Assembly: GCF_018687675.1 (NCBI RefSeq)
Contig: NZ_CP061302.1
Location: forward strand, 186,001-250,000
Origin: Polynucleobacter sp. MG-Unter2-18
GTDB lineage: Bacteria; Pseudomonadota; Gammaproteobacteria; Burkholderiales; Burkholderiaceae
Direction: 5' to 3'
Length of the DNA: 64,000 nt
Shown: in pieces, positions 9,607 to 17,587 of the stretch
How positions within the stretch are numbered: the first letter of the stretch is position 1
How the letters are laid out: the number at the start of each line of letters is the position of its first letter
Notes under the pieces: generated by a model
The model's database searches: none
The model's input: the letters and a program-made list of their open reading frames with translations, nothing else
Told to the model about the DNA's origin: nothing
Position numbers and translations under genes: made by a program

Positions 9607-10455
9607 ATGGATATTTTAGGTTACTCAAGCTTGAATTGGCTCCCTTCTGCGCTTTATTTGCTTCTTTTGGTCTTTTTGGGTTCACGGCCCAAGGGAAAAA
9701 TTGAATCCCCGGCTTTTATAGGCCTAGTTCAGGCATTGATTCTATTGATTTTGCTGGTGCATGGAATTGAGCTTCACGACTCGGTTTTTACGCCTGAAGG
9801 ATTTGTATTTGGTTTTGCTCAGGATCTTTCTCTGATAGCTTGGGTGGGTCTCGCGTTTTACTGGTTTCAGTCATGGTTCCTGCCGATTTCCAGTTTACGT
9901 TGGCTTGTCTTATGTTTTGCTCTGATTTGCTCTGTACTGCCAGTGATGTTTTCCGGCACCTTGATTTCGCCAAAGGCGGTATCCGATCCTTGGTTTAAGG
10001 GGCATTTTATTGTTGCCACTATTTCAGTTGGATTGTTGAGTTTGGCAGCGTTGCATGCCATGTTGATGAGTATTCAAGATCGAGCATTACACCGTCAGCT
10101 AGCCGTCACACCTAATAGCCGCATCTCCCATTGGTTGGAAGATTTGCCACCACTAATGGCAATGGAAAGTCTTCTCTTTAACTTGCTCTACGTGGGTGTT
10201 GCGCTACTGAGCTTGACAGTCTTTTCTGGACTCCTCTTTTCCCAAACATTATTTGGTAAACCACTTGTTTTTGATCACAAGACCATCTTTGCTTTGATTT
10301 CCTGGCTCTTATTTTCTGGTCTTCTCATAGCCCGTTGGCGTGTTGGTTTGCGTGGGCGCGTAGCTGTTCGTTGGGTCTTGAGTGCTTATACCGCCTTGCT
10401 TCTGGCCTATGTTGGCAGTCGATTTGTTTTGGAAGTGATTCTTCAGAGAGCATGA
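9607..10455 (+). CDS. ypjD: CcsA/YpjD-family integral membrane protein
   Basis: A 282-aa polytopic protein with about eight hydrophobic segments. It resembles the cytochrome c assembly (CcsA/CcmC-type) family member encoded next to ffh in many proteobacteria. A His-containing segment GHFIVATISVGLLSLAALHA and later a FDHKTIFALISWLLF stretch fit conserved haem-handling histidines of that superfamily. A direct role in cytochrome c maturation is not established for YpjD-type members. The next gene starts 5 nt downstream, suggesting co-transcription. Confidence 0.8.
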   Translation: MDILGYSSLNWLPSALYLLLLVFLGSRPKGKIESPAFIGLVQALILLILLVHGIELHDSVFTPEGFVFGFAQDLSLIAWVGLAFYWFQSWFLPISSLRWLVLCFALICSVLPVMFSGTLISPKAVSDPWFKGHFIVATISVGLLSLAALHAMLMSIQDRALHRQLAVTPNSRISHWLEDLPPLMAMESLLFNLLYVGVALLSLTVFSGLLFSQTLFGKPLVFDHKTIFALISWLLFSGLLIARWRVGLRGRVAVRWVLSAYTALLLAYVGSRFVLEVILQRA

Positions 10456-10459
10456 CGTT

Positions 10460-11275
10460 TTGATTAAGTGGCTTCTTTTATTTGCTGGTGTAGGCGTTTT
10501 GTACCTTTGGATAAAAGGCAAAAAACAAGCAAAGCTCAATACGGATGAGGCTGCCAAGATAAAGGCAGAGCAAAACAAAGTTGTTGAGCCGGAGGTGATT
10601 GTCCAGTGCCACCATTGCTCTATTCACCTTCCAAAATCTGAAGCAGTCATGCAAGAGATGCGCTTCTATTGCTCTCAAGAGCATCTCGATAGCTTGGATG
10701 CCCAAGGTTGGCTTGGTTCGGCCGCTTGGCGTATCTCACCTAACCAAGATATGCGACCAGAGGGTCTTGTACCGGATTTGGCGGTGATTCATCACATCAG
10801 CCTTCCGCCCGGAGAATTCGTCAATCGCAATTCCACCCAATTTATCGTAGATTTTTTTCAAAACAAATTGGATTCTTCCTTGCACCCCTATTTTGAAGAA
10901 ATTGCTAATCAAAAGGTATCTAGCCATTTTTTGATTTCTCGTCGTGGCGAGATCTTTCAGTTTGTATCTACTCAAAGCAAAGCCTGGCATGCAGGCGTCT
11001 CATCTTTTTTGGGGCGAGATAAGTGCAATGATTTTTCGATTGGTATTGAGTTGGAGGGAGATGGCGACCATCCCTTTGAGGATATTCAGTATTCTGCGCT
11101 GGCTAAATTAAGCGCCCAAATGCATTCTGTTTACCCCAATCTTCAATTTGCTGGGCATAGTGATATTGCCCCGGGTAGAAAAGTCGATCCAGGTATGCAA
11201 TTTGATTGGAAAAAGTTTCAGGGTAAAAACAACATCCCTGCCGAAAAATTACCCTTTGGTTTAGATCCACGTTAG
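10460..11275 (+). CDS. Membrane-anchored zinc-ribbon/AmpD N-acetylmuramoyl-L-alanine amidase fusion
   Basis: A 271-aa protein with two parts. Residues 1-80 have a transmembrane segment (about 4-18) followed by KGKKQAK, which by the positive-inside rule puts the rest in the cytoplasm, and a zinc-ribbon-like set Cys50, Cys53, Cys71, His75, as in small PP0621-type proteins. Residues 90-271 are a complete AmpD amidase: His111, Glu187, His213 and Asp223 match the zinc/catalytic residues, with ISLPPGEF and GHSDIAPGRKVDPG. AmpD cleaves 1,6-anhydro-muropeptides during cell-wall recycling and is normally soluble. The start is TTG 10460, with GAGAG 9 nt upstream. The fusion is one uninterrupted frame. 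Confidence 0.82.
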   Translation: MIKWLLLFAGVGVLYLWIKGKKQAKLNTDEAAKIKAEQNKVVEPEVIVQCHHCSIHLPKSEAVMQEMRFYCSQEHLDSLDAQGWLGSAAWRISPNQDMRPEGLVPDLAVIHHISLPPGEFVNRNSTQFIVDFFQNKLDSSLHPYFEEIANQKVSSHFLISRRGEIFQFVSTQSKAWHAGVSSFLGRDKCNDFSIGIELEGDGDHPFEDIQYSALAKLSAQMHSVYPNLQFAGHSDIAPGRKVDPGMQFDWKKFQGKNNIPAEKLPFGLDPR

Positions 11276-11313
11276 GACTCTAAATTAGTATGTGAGCACA
11301 CGCTCACTTTTCT

Positions 11314-11332
11314 GCCCTTTAGCTAAAAGGGC
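11314..11332 (+). other. Small hairpin downstream of the amidase gene
   Basis: GCCCTTT (11314-11320) pairs with AAAGGGC (11326-11332) around a 5-nt loop. No T tract follows on either strand, so it may be an mRNA 3' end or a weak terminator; evidence is slight. Confidence 0.3.
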
Positions 11333-11411
11333 TACAAAAACTGCACCAAAATGAACCCTAGTTAATTGAAAATATAGGGAAAAATACTTATAAATATTCG
11401 TCAGAAATGAC

Positions 11412-11440
11412 TTACTAATTTCTCAATATTTCCCTATACT
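11412..11440 (+). promoter_or_regulatory. Candidate nrdAB promoter
   Basis: TATACT at 11435-11440 is a good -10 element, with a weak -35-like TTACTA at 11412-11417 spaced 17 bp. The -10 lies inside the upstream NrdR box, the overlap expected for repression by NrdR. It gives a leader of about 100 nt. Confidence 0.5.
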
Positions 11441-11446
11441 TAGTGT
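11431..11446 (+). promoter_or_regulatory. NrdR box 1 (upstream, degenerate)
   Basis: TCCCTATACTTAGTGT matches 12 of 16 positions of the NrdR consensus ACACWATATATWGTGT. It starts exactly 31 bp (about three helical turns) before box 2, the spacing typical of tandem NrdR sites in front of ribonucleotide reductase operons. Confidence 0.75.
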
Positions 11447-11461
11447 CAAATGCACTTCGAA

Positions 11462-11477
11462 ACACTAGATGTAGTGT
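11462..11477 (+). promoter_or_regulatory. NrdR box 2 (near-perfect palindrome)
   Basis: ACACTAGATGTAGTGT has complete ACACTA/TAGTGT half-sites of the NrdR operator. NrdR is the ATP/dATP-sensing repressor of bacterial nrd operons. The box lies 70 bp before the nrdA ATG. Confidence 0.88.
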
Positions 11478-11547
11478 TTGAATACAGCAATACCCTATTG
11501 TTTTTTAAAGAATTTTGTCCAAATAACTATATATAAGCAGGAAAAAT

Positions 11548-14514
11548 ATGACATACGCCAACCCCCAAGCAGTGGGACAGACTACCGGCACAAATAACCC
11601 AGGGATCAGCTCCTCCGAATCGATGAATCAAACTCCATCTGCTGGCTTTGTAGCTGGCGGAGTAGGTGGCGGCCAAGCTACTCAATTATCTGATTACAAG
11701 ATTATTCGCCGAAATGGTTCAGTGGTGGCATTTGAGCCATCCAAAATCGCCATTGCAGTTACAAAAGCATTTTTGGCGGTTAATGGCGGTCAGGGCGCGG
11801 CTTCTGCTCGCGTACGTGAGCAGGTTGAGCAGCTAACCCATGCAGTAGTTCGCGCCTTATTGCGTAGTCGTCCAAATGGCGGGACCTTCCACATTGAGGA
11901 TATTCAAGATCAAGTGGAATTGGCATTGATGCGCAGTGGTGAGCATAACGTTGCTCGTGCATATGTTCTTTATCGTGAAAAGCGCAATCAAGAGCGTGCT
12001 GCACAGCAGACCACTGCACAAGAAACTCAAGCGTCAACCCAGTCTACTGAGCCAGGTTTGAAGGTGTCAGATAACGGTGTTGAGAAGTTATTGGATATGG
12101 CGGCCTTGCGCACCATTATCGAAGCTGCCTGTGAGGGTCTTGGCAACAATATTGATGCCAGCCCAATCATTACTGAAACCATCAAGAATTTATACGATGG
12201 CGTACCAATGGCTCAAGTGTATGACTCTGCAATTTTGGCATCACGCACTTTGATTGAAAAAGATCCTGCATACAGTCAGGTGACTGCACGCATATTGATG
12301 CACGTGATTCGTAAGGAAATCCTTGGTCACGAAGTATTGCAAGGCGATATGCAAGCTGAGTACGGCAGCTATTTTGCCAAGTATATTAATGAAGGTATTT
12401 CTGCTGAGCTCTTAGACCCACGTATGCGTGAGTTTGATTTACCAAGATTGGCAGCTGCCTTGAATGCAAGTCGTGATTTGCAGTTCAACTATCTTGGTTT
12501 GCAAACTTTGTATGACCGTTATTTCTTGCACATTGAAGATCGCCGTATTGAAATGCCGCAGGCATTTTTCATGCGCGTTGCAATGGGCTTGTCTTTGAAT
12601 GAGTTGGATCGCGAGCGTCGTGCAATCGAGTTCTATGAAATCCTTTCTACCTTTGATTTCATGTCTAGCACGCCAACCTTATTTAACTCAGCGACAACAC
12701 GTCCTCAGTTATCTAGCTGCTATCTAACAACAGTGGATGACGATCTTGATGGCATTTATGAAGCATTGAAAGAGAACGCACTCTTGTCAAAGTTTGCTGG
12801 CGGTTTAGGTAATGACTGGACAAACGTACGCGCTTTAGGAAGTCATATCAAGGGCACTAACGGTAAGTCACAAGGTGTTGTGCCGTTCTTAAAAGTGGTG
12901 AACGATACAGCGGTTGCAGTAAACCAGGGTGGTAAGCGCAAGGGTGCAGTTTGCGCCTACTTAGAGACATGGCACTTAGATATTGAAGAGTTCCTTGAGT
13001 TGCGTAAGAATACTGGTGATGATCGTCGTCGTACGCATGACATGAATACCTCAAACTGGATTCCTGATCTGTTCATGAAGCGTGTGATGGAGGGTGGTGA
13101 GTGGACACTATTCTCACCTTCAAATACGCCTGACTTGCATGACAAATTCGGCAAGGCCTTTGAAGAAGCTTATGTTGCTTACGAGAAAAAAGCAGACGCT
13201 GGTGAATTGAAGCCATTCCGTCGCATTCCTGCGCAGCAATTGTGGCGCAAGATGTTGGGTATGTTGTTTGAAACTGGCCACCCATGGATCACATTCAAAG
13301 ATCCTTGCAATATTCGTAGCCCGCAACAGCATATCGGCGTAGTTCACTCCTCTAACTTGTGTACTGAAATCACTTTGAACACAAATGAGAGTGAGATTGC
13401 GGTTTGTAACCTAGGGTCTGTGAACTTGACAGCCCACATGACAACAGATGCATCCGGCAAGATGATTTTGGATCACGAGAAACTCCAAAAAACGGTCCGT
13501 ACTGCAATGCGGATGTTGGATAACGTGATTGACATCAACTATTACGCTGTTGCTAAAGCTCGTAACTCCAACTTGAAACATCGCCCTGTCGGTATGGGCA
13601 TCATGGGCTTCCAGGATTGCCTGCACATGCAACGTATTCCTTACGCTAGTGATGAGGCAGTGAAGTTTGCTGATTCTTCAATGGAAGCGGTTTGCTACTA
13701 CGCCTATCAAGCCTCAAATGAGTTGGCTGAAGAGCGTGGCGTTTACAGCACCTATAAGGGTTCATTGTGGGACCGTGGCATTCTTCCACAAGACTCAGTG
13801 GCATTGTTGGCGGCAGAGCGTGGTGGGTACCTTGAGGTAGATGGTTCCTCCACTATGAATTGGGATGGCTTGCGTGCCCGCATTAAGGAGCACGGTATGC
13901 GCAACTCAAACTGCGTTGCGATCGCACCGACTGCAACAATTTCCAATATCATTGGTGTATCAGCATGTATCGAGCCGACATTCCAGAATTTGTTTGTGAA
14001 ATCTAACCTCTCAGGTGAGTTCACCGTAGTAAACGAGTACTTGGTTCGTGATTTGAAAGATCGCGGTCTCTGGGATGAAGTCATGATTGCGGATTTGAAG
14101 TATTTTGACGGTACCTTATCCAAGATTGACCGTGTTCCACAAGATTTGCGTGACTTATATGCCACCGCATTCGAAGTAGAGCCAAGTTGGTTGGTTGAAG
14201 CTGCCTCACGTCGTCAGAAGTGGATCGATCAGGCGCAGTCACTCAATATTTACATGGGTGGCGCATCTGGCAAGAAATTGGATGACACGTACAAGCTGGC
14301 ATGGTTGCGTGGTTTAAAGACTACCTACTACCTCCGCACAATGGCTGCAACGCACGTTGAGAAGTCTACGGTTGCAAGTGGCCAGTTAAATGCGGTATCT
14401 AGTGGCGGTGGTGTGAATGGTACAGATGCAGCATCAGCCCAAGAGTTGGACGGCCCTGCTTGCACAATGCGTCCAGGCGATGCTGGATTTGAAGAATGTG
14501 AAGCATGTCAGTAA
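11548..14514 (+). CDS. nrdA: Class Ia ribonucleoside-diphosphate reductase, alpha subunit
   Basis: A 988-aa catalytic subunit that reduces NDPs to dNDPs. A low-complexity Ser/Gly/Gln N-terminal extension of about 48 aa precedes one ATP-cone (about 50-145, beginning YKIIRRNGSVVAFEPSKIA), the allosteric activity site. The redox and radical cysteines are visible in LSSCYL (about 391), SSNLCTEITLN (about 605) and AVCNLGSVNL (about 619). The C-terminal CEAC pair (984-987) passes electrons from thioredoxin. CAGGA precedes the ATG. It forms an operon with nrdB and is likely NrdR-controlled. Confidence 0.97.
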   Translation: MTYANPQAVGQTTGTNNPGISSSESMNQTPSAGFVAGGVGGGQATQLSDYKIIRRNGSVVAFEPSKIAIAVTKAFLAVNGGQGAASARVREQVEQLTHAVVRALLRSRPNGGTFHIEDIQDQVELALMRSGEHNVARAYVLYREKRNQERAAQQTTAQETQASTQSTEPGLKVSDNGVEKLLDMAALRTIIEAACEGLGNNIDASPIITETIKNLYDGVPMAQVYDSAILASRTLIEKDPAYSQVTARILMHVIRKEILGHEVLQGDMQAEYGSYFAKYINEGISAELLDPRMREFDLPRLAAALNASRDLQFNYLGLQTLYDRYFLHIEDRRIEMPQAFFMRVAMGLSLNELDRERRAIEFYEILSTFDFMSSTPTLFNSATTRPQLSSCYLTTVDDDLDGIYEALKENALLSKFAGGLGNDWTNVRALGSHIKGTNGKSQGVVPFLKVVNDTAVAVNQGGKRKGAVCAYLETWHLDIEEFLELRKNTGDDRRRTHDMNTSNWIPDLFMKRVMEGGEWTLFSPSNTPDLHDKFGKAFEEAYVAYEKKADAGELKPFRRIPAQQLWRKMLGMLFETGHPWITFKDPCNIRSPQQHIGVVHSSNLCTEITLNTNESEIAVCNLGSVNLTAHMTTDASGKMILDHEKLQKTVRTAMRMLDNVIDINYYAVAKARNSNLKHRPVGMGIMGFQDCLHMQRIPYASDEAVKFADSSMEAVCYYAYQASNELAEERGVYSTYKGSLWDRGILPQDSVALLAAERGGYLEVDGSSTMNWDGLRARIKEHGMRNSNCVAIAPTATISNIIGVSACIEPTFQNLFVKSNLSGEFTVVNEYLVRDLKDRGLWDEVMIADLKYFDGTLSKIDRVPQDLRDLYATAFEVEPSWLVEAASRRQKWIDQAQSLNIYMGGASGKKLDDTYKLAWLRGLKTTYYLRTMAATHVEKSTVASGQLNAVSSGGGVNGTDAASAQELDGPACTMRPGDAGFEECEACQ

Positions 14515-14559
14515 GCCATTTGCTAACTGATTTAGAAAAATAAGAATTAGGAGAAAGTT

Positions 14560-15747
14560 ATGTTGAATTGGGAAGAAGAAGTAGCTCCTGCGATAGCCAA
14601 GGTTGGTTTGGTACCGCAGCCTGTATTTGCGGAGCCACAACGTCCACAAGCAGACCAGGTTGCGATTGTTGCCCCCCAGAATGTTGAGTCTGCACCTGTG
14701 CAAGCCACTTCATTGACTGGCGGCGCAGCTTTGCGCGTCAATGCTGCTGATAAGCGCGTGATTAATGCCAAGACTGATGTGAATCAGCTAGTTCCATTTA
14801 AATATAAGTGGGCTTGGGAGAAATATCTGGCTGGTTGTGCAAACCATTGGATGCCACAAGAGATCAATATGAACCGCGATATCGCGCTTTGGAAGGATCC
14901 CAATGGCTTAACTGAGGATGAGCGTCGCATCATCAAGCGTAATCTTGGATTCTTCACAACAGCAGATTCTTTAGCGGCAAACAATATTGTTTTAGGTACC
15001 TATCGCCACATTACTGCTCCAGAATGCCGTCAATATCTGTTGCGTCAGGCTTTTGAGGAGGCAATTCATACTCACGCCTATCAATATATTGTGGAATCTT
15101 TAGGCTTAGACCAGAGCGAAATCTTTAATGCGTACAACGAAATCGAGTCTATTCGCGCTAAGGATCAGTTCTTAATTCCGTTTATTGATGTGTTGACAGA
15201 TCCTAATTTCAAAACCGGGACATTAGAAACTGATCAAATGTTGCTCAAATCATTGATCGTTTTTGCTTGCGTAATGGAAGGATTATTCTTTTATGTTGGT
15301 TTTACGCAAATACTTGCAATGGGTCGCCAAAACAAAATGACGGGTGCTGCTGAGCAGTATCAATACATCCTTCGTGATGAGTCTATGCACTGTAATTTTG
15401 GTATTGATTTAATTAATCAAATCAAGCTGGAGAACCCGCAGTTATGGACTTCCGCGTTCAAAGACGAGATCAAATCTATCTTCGAAAAAGCAGTGGAATT
15501 AGAGTACCGTTATGCAGAGGATACGATGCCTCGTGGAGTGCTCGGATTGAACGCGCCGATGTTCAAAGGTTACCTAAGATACATCTGTAATCGCAGATGT
15601 TTGCAAATAGGACTTGACGCGATGTTCCCAAATGAAGAGAATCCATTCCCATGGATGTCAGAAATGATTGATCTGAAAAAAGAGAGAAACTTTTTTGAGA
15701 CACGCGTTATTGAGTATCAAACTGGCGGTGCGCTAAGTTGGGAATAA
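14560..15747 (+). CDS. nrdB: Ribonucleoside-diphosphate reductase, beta subunit
   Basis: A 395-aa diiron radical subunit. Likely metal ligands are Asp136, Glu167, His170, Glu240, Glu274 and His277. The sequence is close in style to chlamydial R2 (NNIVLxxxxH, FEEAx[27 protein letters not shown]). However, it has Tyr148 where the chlamydial class Ic protein has Phe, and Asp rather than Glu at the first ligand, so a normal tyrosyl radical (class Ia) is expected. Residues 1-75 are a low-similarity extension. AGGAG precedes the ATG, 45 nt after nrdA. Confidence 0.96.
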   Translation: MLNWEEEVAPAIAKVGLVPQPVFAEPQRPQADQVAIVAPQNVESAPVQATSLTGGAALRVNAADKRVINAKTDVNQLVPFKYKWAWEKYLAGCANHWMPQEINMNRDIALWKDPNGLTEDERRIIKRNLGFFTTADSLAANNIVLGTYRHITAPECRQYLLRQAFEEAIHTHAYQYIVESLGLDQSEIFNAYNEIESIRAKDQFLIPFIDVLTDPNFKTGTLETDQMLLKSLIVFACVMEGLFFYVGFTQILAMGRQNKMTGAAEQYQYILRDESMHCNFGIDLINQIKLENPQLWTSAFKDEIKSIFEKAVELEYRYAEDTMPRGVLGLNAPMFKGYLRYICNRRCLQIGLDAMFPNEENPFPWMSEMIDLKKERNFFETRVIEYQTGGALSWE

Positions 15748-16079
15748 GTTTTAATTAAAAGCGCATGGCCGGCTAAATAGGAGATTAGACGGTTGGATAG
15801 TTTTAAAAGTCAGCAAAACCAGACTCAAATCCGAAAACCCTTGTTCTAGGGTGCCTGGTCTACTCTCTCTATTTTTTCTAGCAAATTTAAGAAGCCGTTA
15901 CCTTTTGGGGTCACGGCTTTTTTTCCAAGATTCATTAGCGTGCAGCACTTAGCATCAAGCCGCGCGCCGATGAATGGCTCGCTCGTCGGCTCCAATCGGT
16001 TGCAAAACCAGGCGGAAATGAATGGTCGGGTCTTCTTAATCGGTAGTTTGTACTAATCCTCACGTGAAGGAGCATTACT
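15748..16079 (+). other. Intergenic region nrdB to histone H1-like gene
   Basis: No open frame worth calling is present. The first half holds an ACCAG/CTGGT outer stem (15818-15822 with 15855-15859) enclosing ACCCT-tgttct-AGGGT (15837-15852), then the terminator at 15892-15924. This could be the nrdB mRNA 3' end or a small RNA. The second half (15940-16060) is GC-richer with a possible GCCGA/TCGGC stem in the H1-like leader. GAAGGAG directly precedes the 16080 ATG. Confidence 0.5.
15892..15924 (+). terminator. Intrinsic terminator after nrdB
   Basis: AAGCCGT (15892-15898) pairs with ACGGCTT (15913-15919) around a 14-nt loop that can partly close further (TACC/GGGGT). A run of T follows to 15924. 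Confidence 0.88.
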
Positions 16080-16367
16080 ATGGCAATCGCCAAGAAGAAA
16101 GTTGCTGCAAAGAAACCAGCTGCAAAGAAAAAAGTTGCTGCTAAGAAGCCTGCTGCTAAAAAAGTTGCTGCTAAGAAGCCTGCTGCTAAGAAGAAGCCTG
16201 CCGCTAAAAAGCGTCCTCCTGCTAAAAAAGCTGCTGCTAAGAAGCCTGCTGCTAAAAAGCGTCCTGCTGCTAAGAAGAAGCCTGCTGCTAAAAAAGTTGC
16301 TGCTAAGAAGCCTGCCGCTAAAAAGCGTCCTGCTGCTAAGAAGCGCGTAGCTGCAAAAAAAAAGTAA
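16080..16367 (+). CDS. Histone H1-like Lys/Ala/Pro-rich DNA-binding protein (zero-frame product)
   Basis: A 95-aa, extremely basic protein made of repeats of AAKKP, AAKKKP and AAKKRP. It is the bacterial counterpart of the eukaryotic histone H1 tail (HctB/AlgP-like) and presumably binds and compacts DNA without base specificity. A strong GAAGGAG site precedes the ATG. The zero frame ends at TAA 16365-16367, directly after nine adenines, with no folded or conserved C-terminus. The -1 frame continues for 41 codons with the same Lys/Ala composition into a conserved-looking tail. The 95-aa form is therefore either a truncated product of programmed frameshifting or the result of an indel in the A tract. 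The full -1 product would have 136 aa. Confidence 0.85.
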   Translation: MAIAKKKVAAKKPAAKKKVAAKKPAAKKVAAKKPAAKKKPAAKKRPPAKKAAAKKPAAKKRPAAKKKPAAKKVAAKKPAAKKRPAAKKRVAAKKK

Positions 16368-16393
16368 GTAAGCCTGCTGCGAAGAAAGCGGGC
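16355..16393 (+). promoter_or_regulatory. Candidate -1 ribosomal frameshift signal
   Basis: An A9 tract (16355-16363) plus G16364 creates the in-frame slippery heptamer A AAA AAG (16358-16364). The zero-frame stop TAA follows at once. After a 7-nt spacer (16365-16371), a stem forms between GCCTGCT (16372-16378) and AGCGGGC (16387-16393) with an 8-nt loop. Heptamer, spacer and stem match the layout of known bacterial -1 signals such as dnaX. No internal Shine-Dalgarno stimulator is seen. A9 is also long enough for RNA polymerase slippage. Confidence 0.6.
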
Positions 16394-16489
16394 AAAGCTG
16401 TAAAAAAGCCCGTGGCTAAAAAAGCTGCCGCTTCAACAACGTTGAATCCTGCCGCTGCTTGGCCCTTCCCAACTGGCACACGTCCATAA
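16364..16489 (+). other. -1 frame C-terminal extension of the histone H1-like protein
   Basis: Reading from GTA 16364 after a -1 shift gives 41 codons: VSKPAAKKAGKAVKKPVAKK, then AAASTTLNPAAAWPFPTGTR and P, ending at TAA 16487. The basic repeat style continues and closes with an NPAAAWPFPTG tail, which I recall as a typical end of Burkholderiales H1-like proteins. This shows the frame was or is coding. It may be reached by ribosomal frameshift or transcript slippage, or the two parts may be one gene split by an indel. Confidence 0.7.
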
Positions 16490-16515
16490 GCTTTGCTTAC
16501 AGGCGGGTGAAGTTC

Positions 16516-16544
16516 AAAGGGATCTCTCACGAGATCCCTTTTTT
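16516..16544 (+). terminator. Intrinsic terminator after the histone H1-like gene
   Basis: AAAGGGATCTC (16516-16526), loop TCAC, GAGATCCCTTT and a continued T run to 16544. The stem has 11 bp. The distance from TAA 16487 suits the longer frameshifted reading frame as the end of the transcription unit. Confidence 0.93.
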
Positions 16545-16570
16545 ATTGCTACCTAAGTGAATTATTGGCT

Positions 16571-17530
16571 TTAGAGGGCAAATCCAAATGCGGATTTGAA
16601 TTGAGCGGCGATGTCATCTTTGCTCATTTGGTGATTTTGTGGTCCCTGATGGGTGATTTTGATCGAACCCATCAAGCTGGCTAATCGCCCGGTAGTTTCC
16701 CAATCCATGCCGTTTTCTAATCCAAACAGTAAGCCACCCCGAAATGCGTCGCCGCAACCAGTTGGATCAACTAATTTTGCTGCTGGTACCGGCGGAATCG
16801 CAATACATTTACCGTCAAAGTAGATATCCGCACCTTCAGCGCCCTTAGTCACGATTAATGCTTTTACTCTTTCAGCAACTTTTGCCAGGCTTAAACCAGT
16901 TCTTTGGGAGAGCATTTCGCCTTCATAGTCATTTACTGCGAGGTAGCTCGCTATATCTACAAGCTCTAGCAGCTCTGGACCATTAAACATCGGTAAAACC
17001 TGGCCTGGATCAAATACAAAAGGAATTCCTGCTTCAGCTAACTGATGACAGTGCTCCCACATTCCTTGACGACCGTCAGGGGCGACGATTCCAAATTTAG
17101 CGGCGGCTTTAGCATTTTTACTGCGCTCCGCAATCACCGAGGAAACTTGATTGAGATGTGATTCGCCCATTGCGCCCGGATGAAAAGCGGTAATCTGATT
17201 ATTGGCTTGATCAGTGGTGATCATCGCTTGAGCGGTAAATGCCTGATCAATTTGGCGAATATGCGTTGCATCAATCTTGAGTTGTTTGAGGCGATCAAGA
17301 TATGGGGCCGCATCACCACCAACGGTTGCCATGATGATGGGATCGCCACCCAGAAGACTGAGGTTATAGGCAATATTGCCTGCGCAACCACCAAATTCAC
17401 GTCGCATTGTAGGAACCAGGAAGGCAACATTCAAAATATGAATCTGCTCTGGCAGGATTTGATCAGCAAATTTGCCTTCAAAGTTCATGATGGTGTCGTA
17501 AGCGATGGAACCGCAGATCAAGCTAGCCAT
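16571..17530 (-). CDS. PfkB-family carbohydrate/nucleoside kinase
   Basis: A 319-aa ribokinase-fold kinase. GGCAGNIAYNLSLLGG (47-62) forms the substrate side. DPTGCGDAFRGG (255-266) is the family signature, with Asp261 as catalytic base and the GCGD turn as anion hole. The N-terminal SIAYDTIMNFEGKF resembles proteins annotated as adenosine kinases in betaproteobacteria, but the substrate (adenosine or a sugar) cannot be settled from sequence. It is a single gene, followed by the 3' end of the H1-like unit on the other strand. Confidence 0.88.
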   Translation of the reverse strand: MASLICGSIAYDTIMNFEGKFADQILPEQIHILNVAFLVPTMRREFGGCAGNIAYNLSLLGGDPIIMATVGGDAAPYLDRLKQLKIDATHIRQIDQAFTAQAMITTDQANNQITAFHPGAMGESHLNQVSSVIAERSKNAKAAAKFGIVAPDGRQGMWEHCHQLAEAGIPFVFDPGQVLPMFNGPELLELVDIASYLAVNDYEGEMLSQRTGLSLAKVAERVKALIVTKGAEGADIYFDGKCIAIPPVPAAKLVDPTGCGDAFRGGLLFGLENGMDWETTGRLASLMGSIKITHQGPQNHQMSKDDIAAQFKSAFGFAL

Positions 17531-17587
17531 AAATAATTACTTTCTAATAAGAATCAATTGAAATAGGTGTGAAGTGGAGTTTGAAGT

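Noticed and set aside
13752..14165. 137-codon antisense frame inside nrdA
   Set aside because: nrdA is unambiguous here and the antisense translation is of low-complexity shadow type.
16102..16350. Leu/Ser/Arg-rich open frame inside the H1-like gene in another frame
   Set aside because: It mirrors the period of the Lys/Ala repeat array, has no ribosome site of its own and does not join the -1 tail, which is in a different frame.
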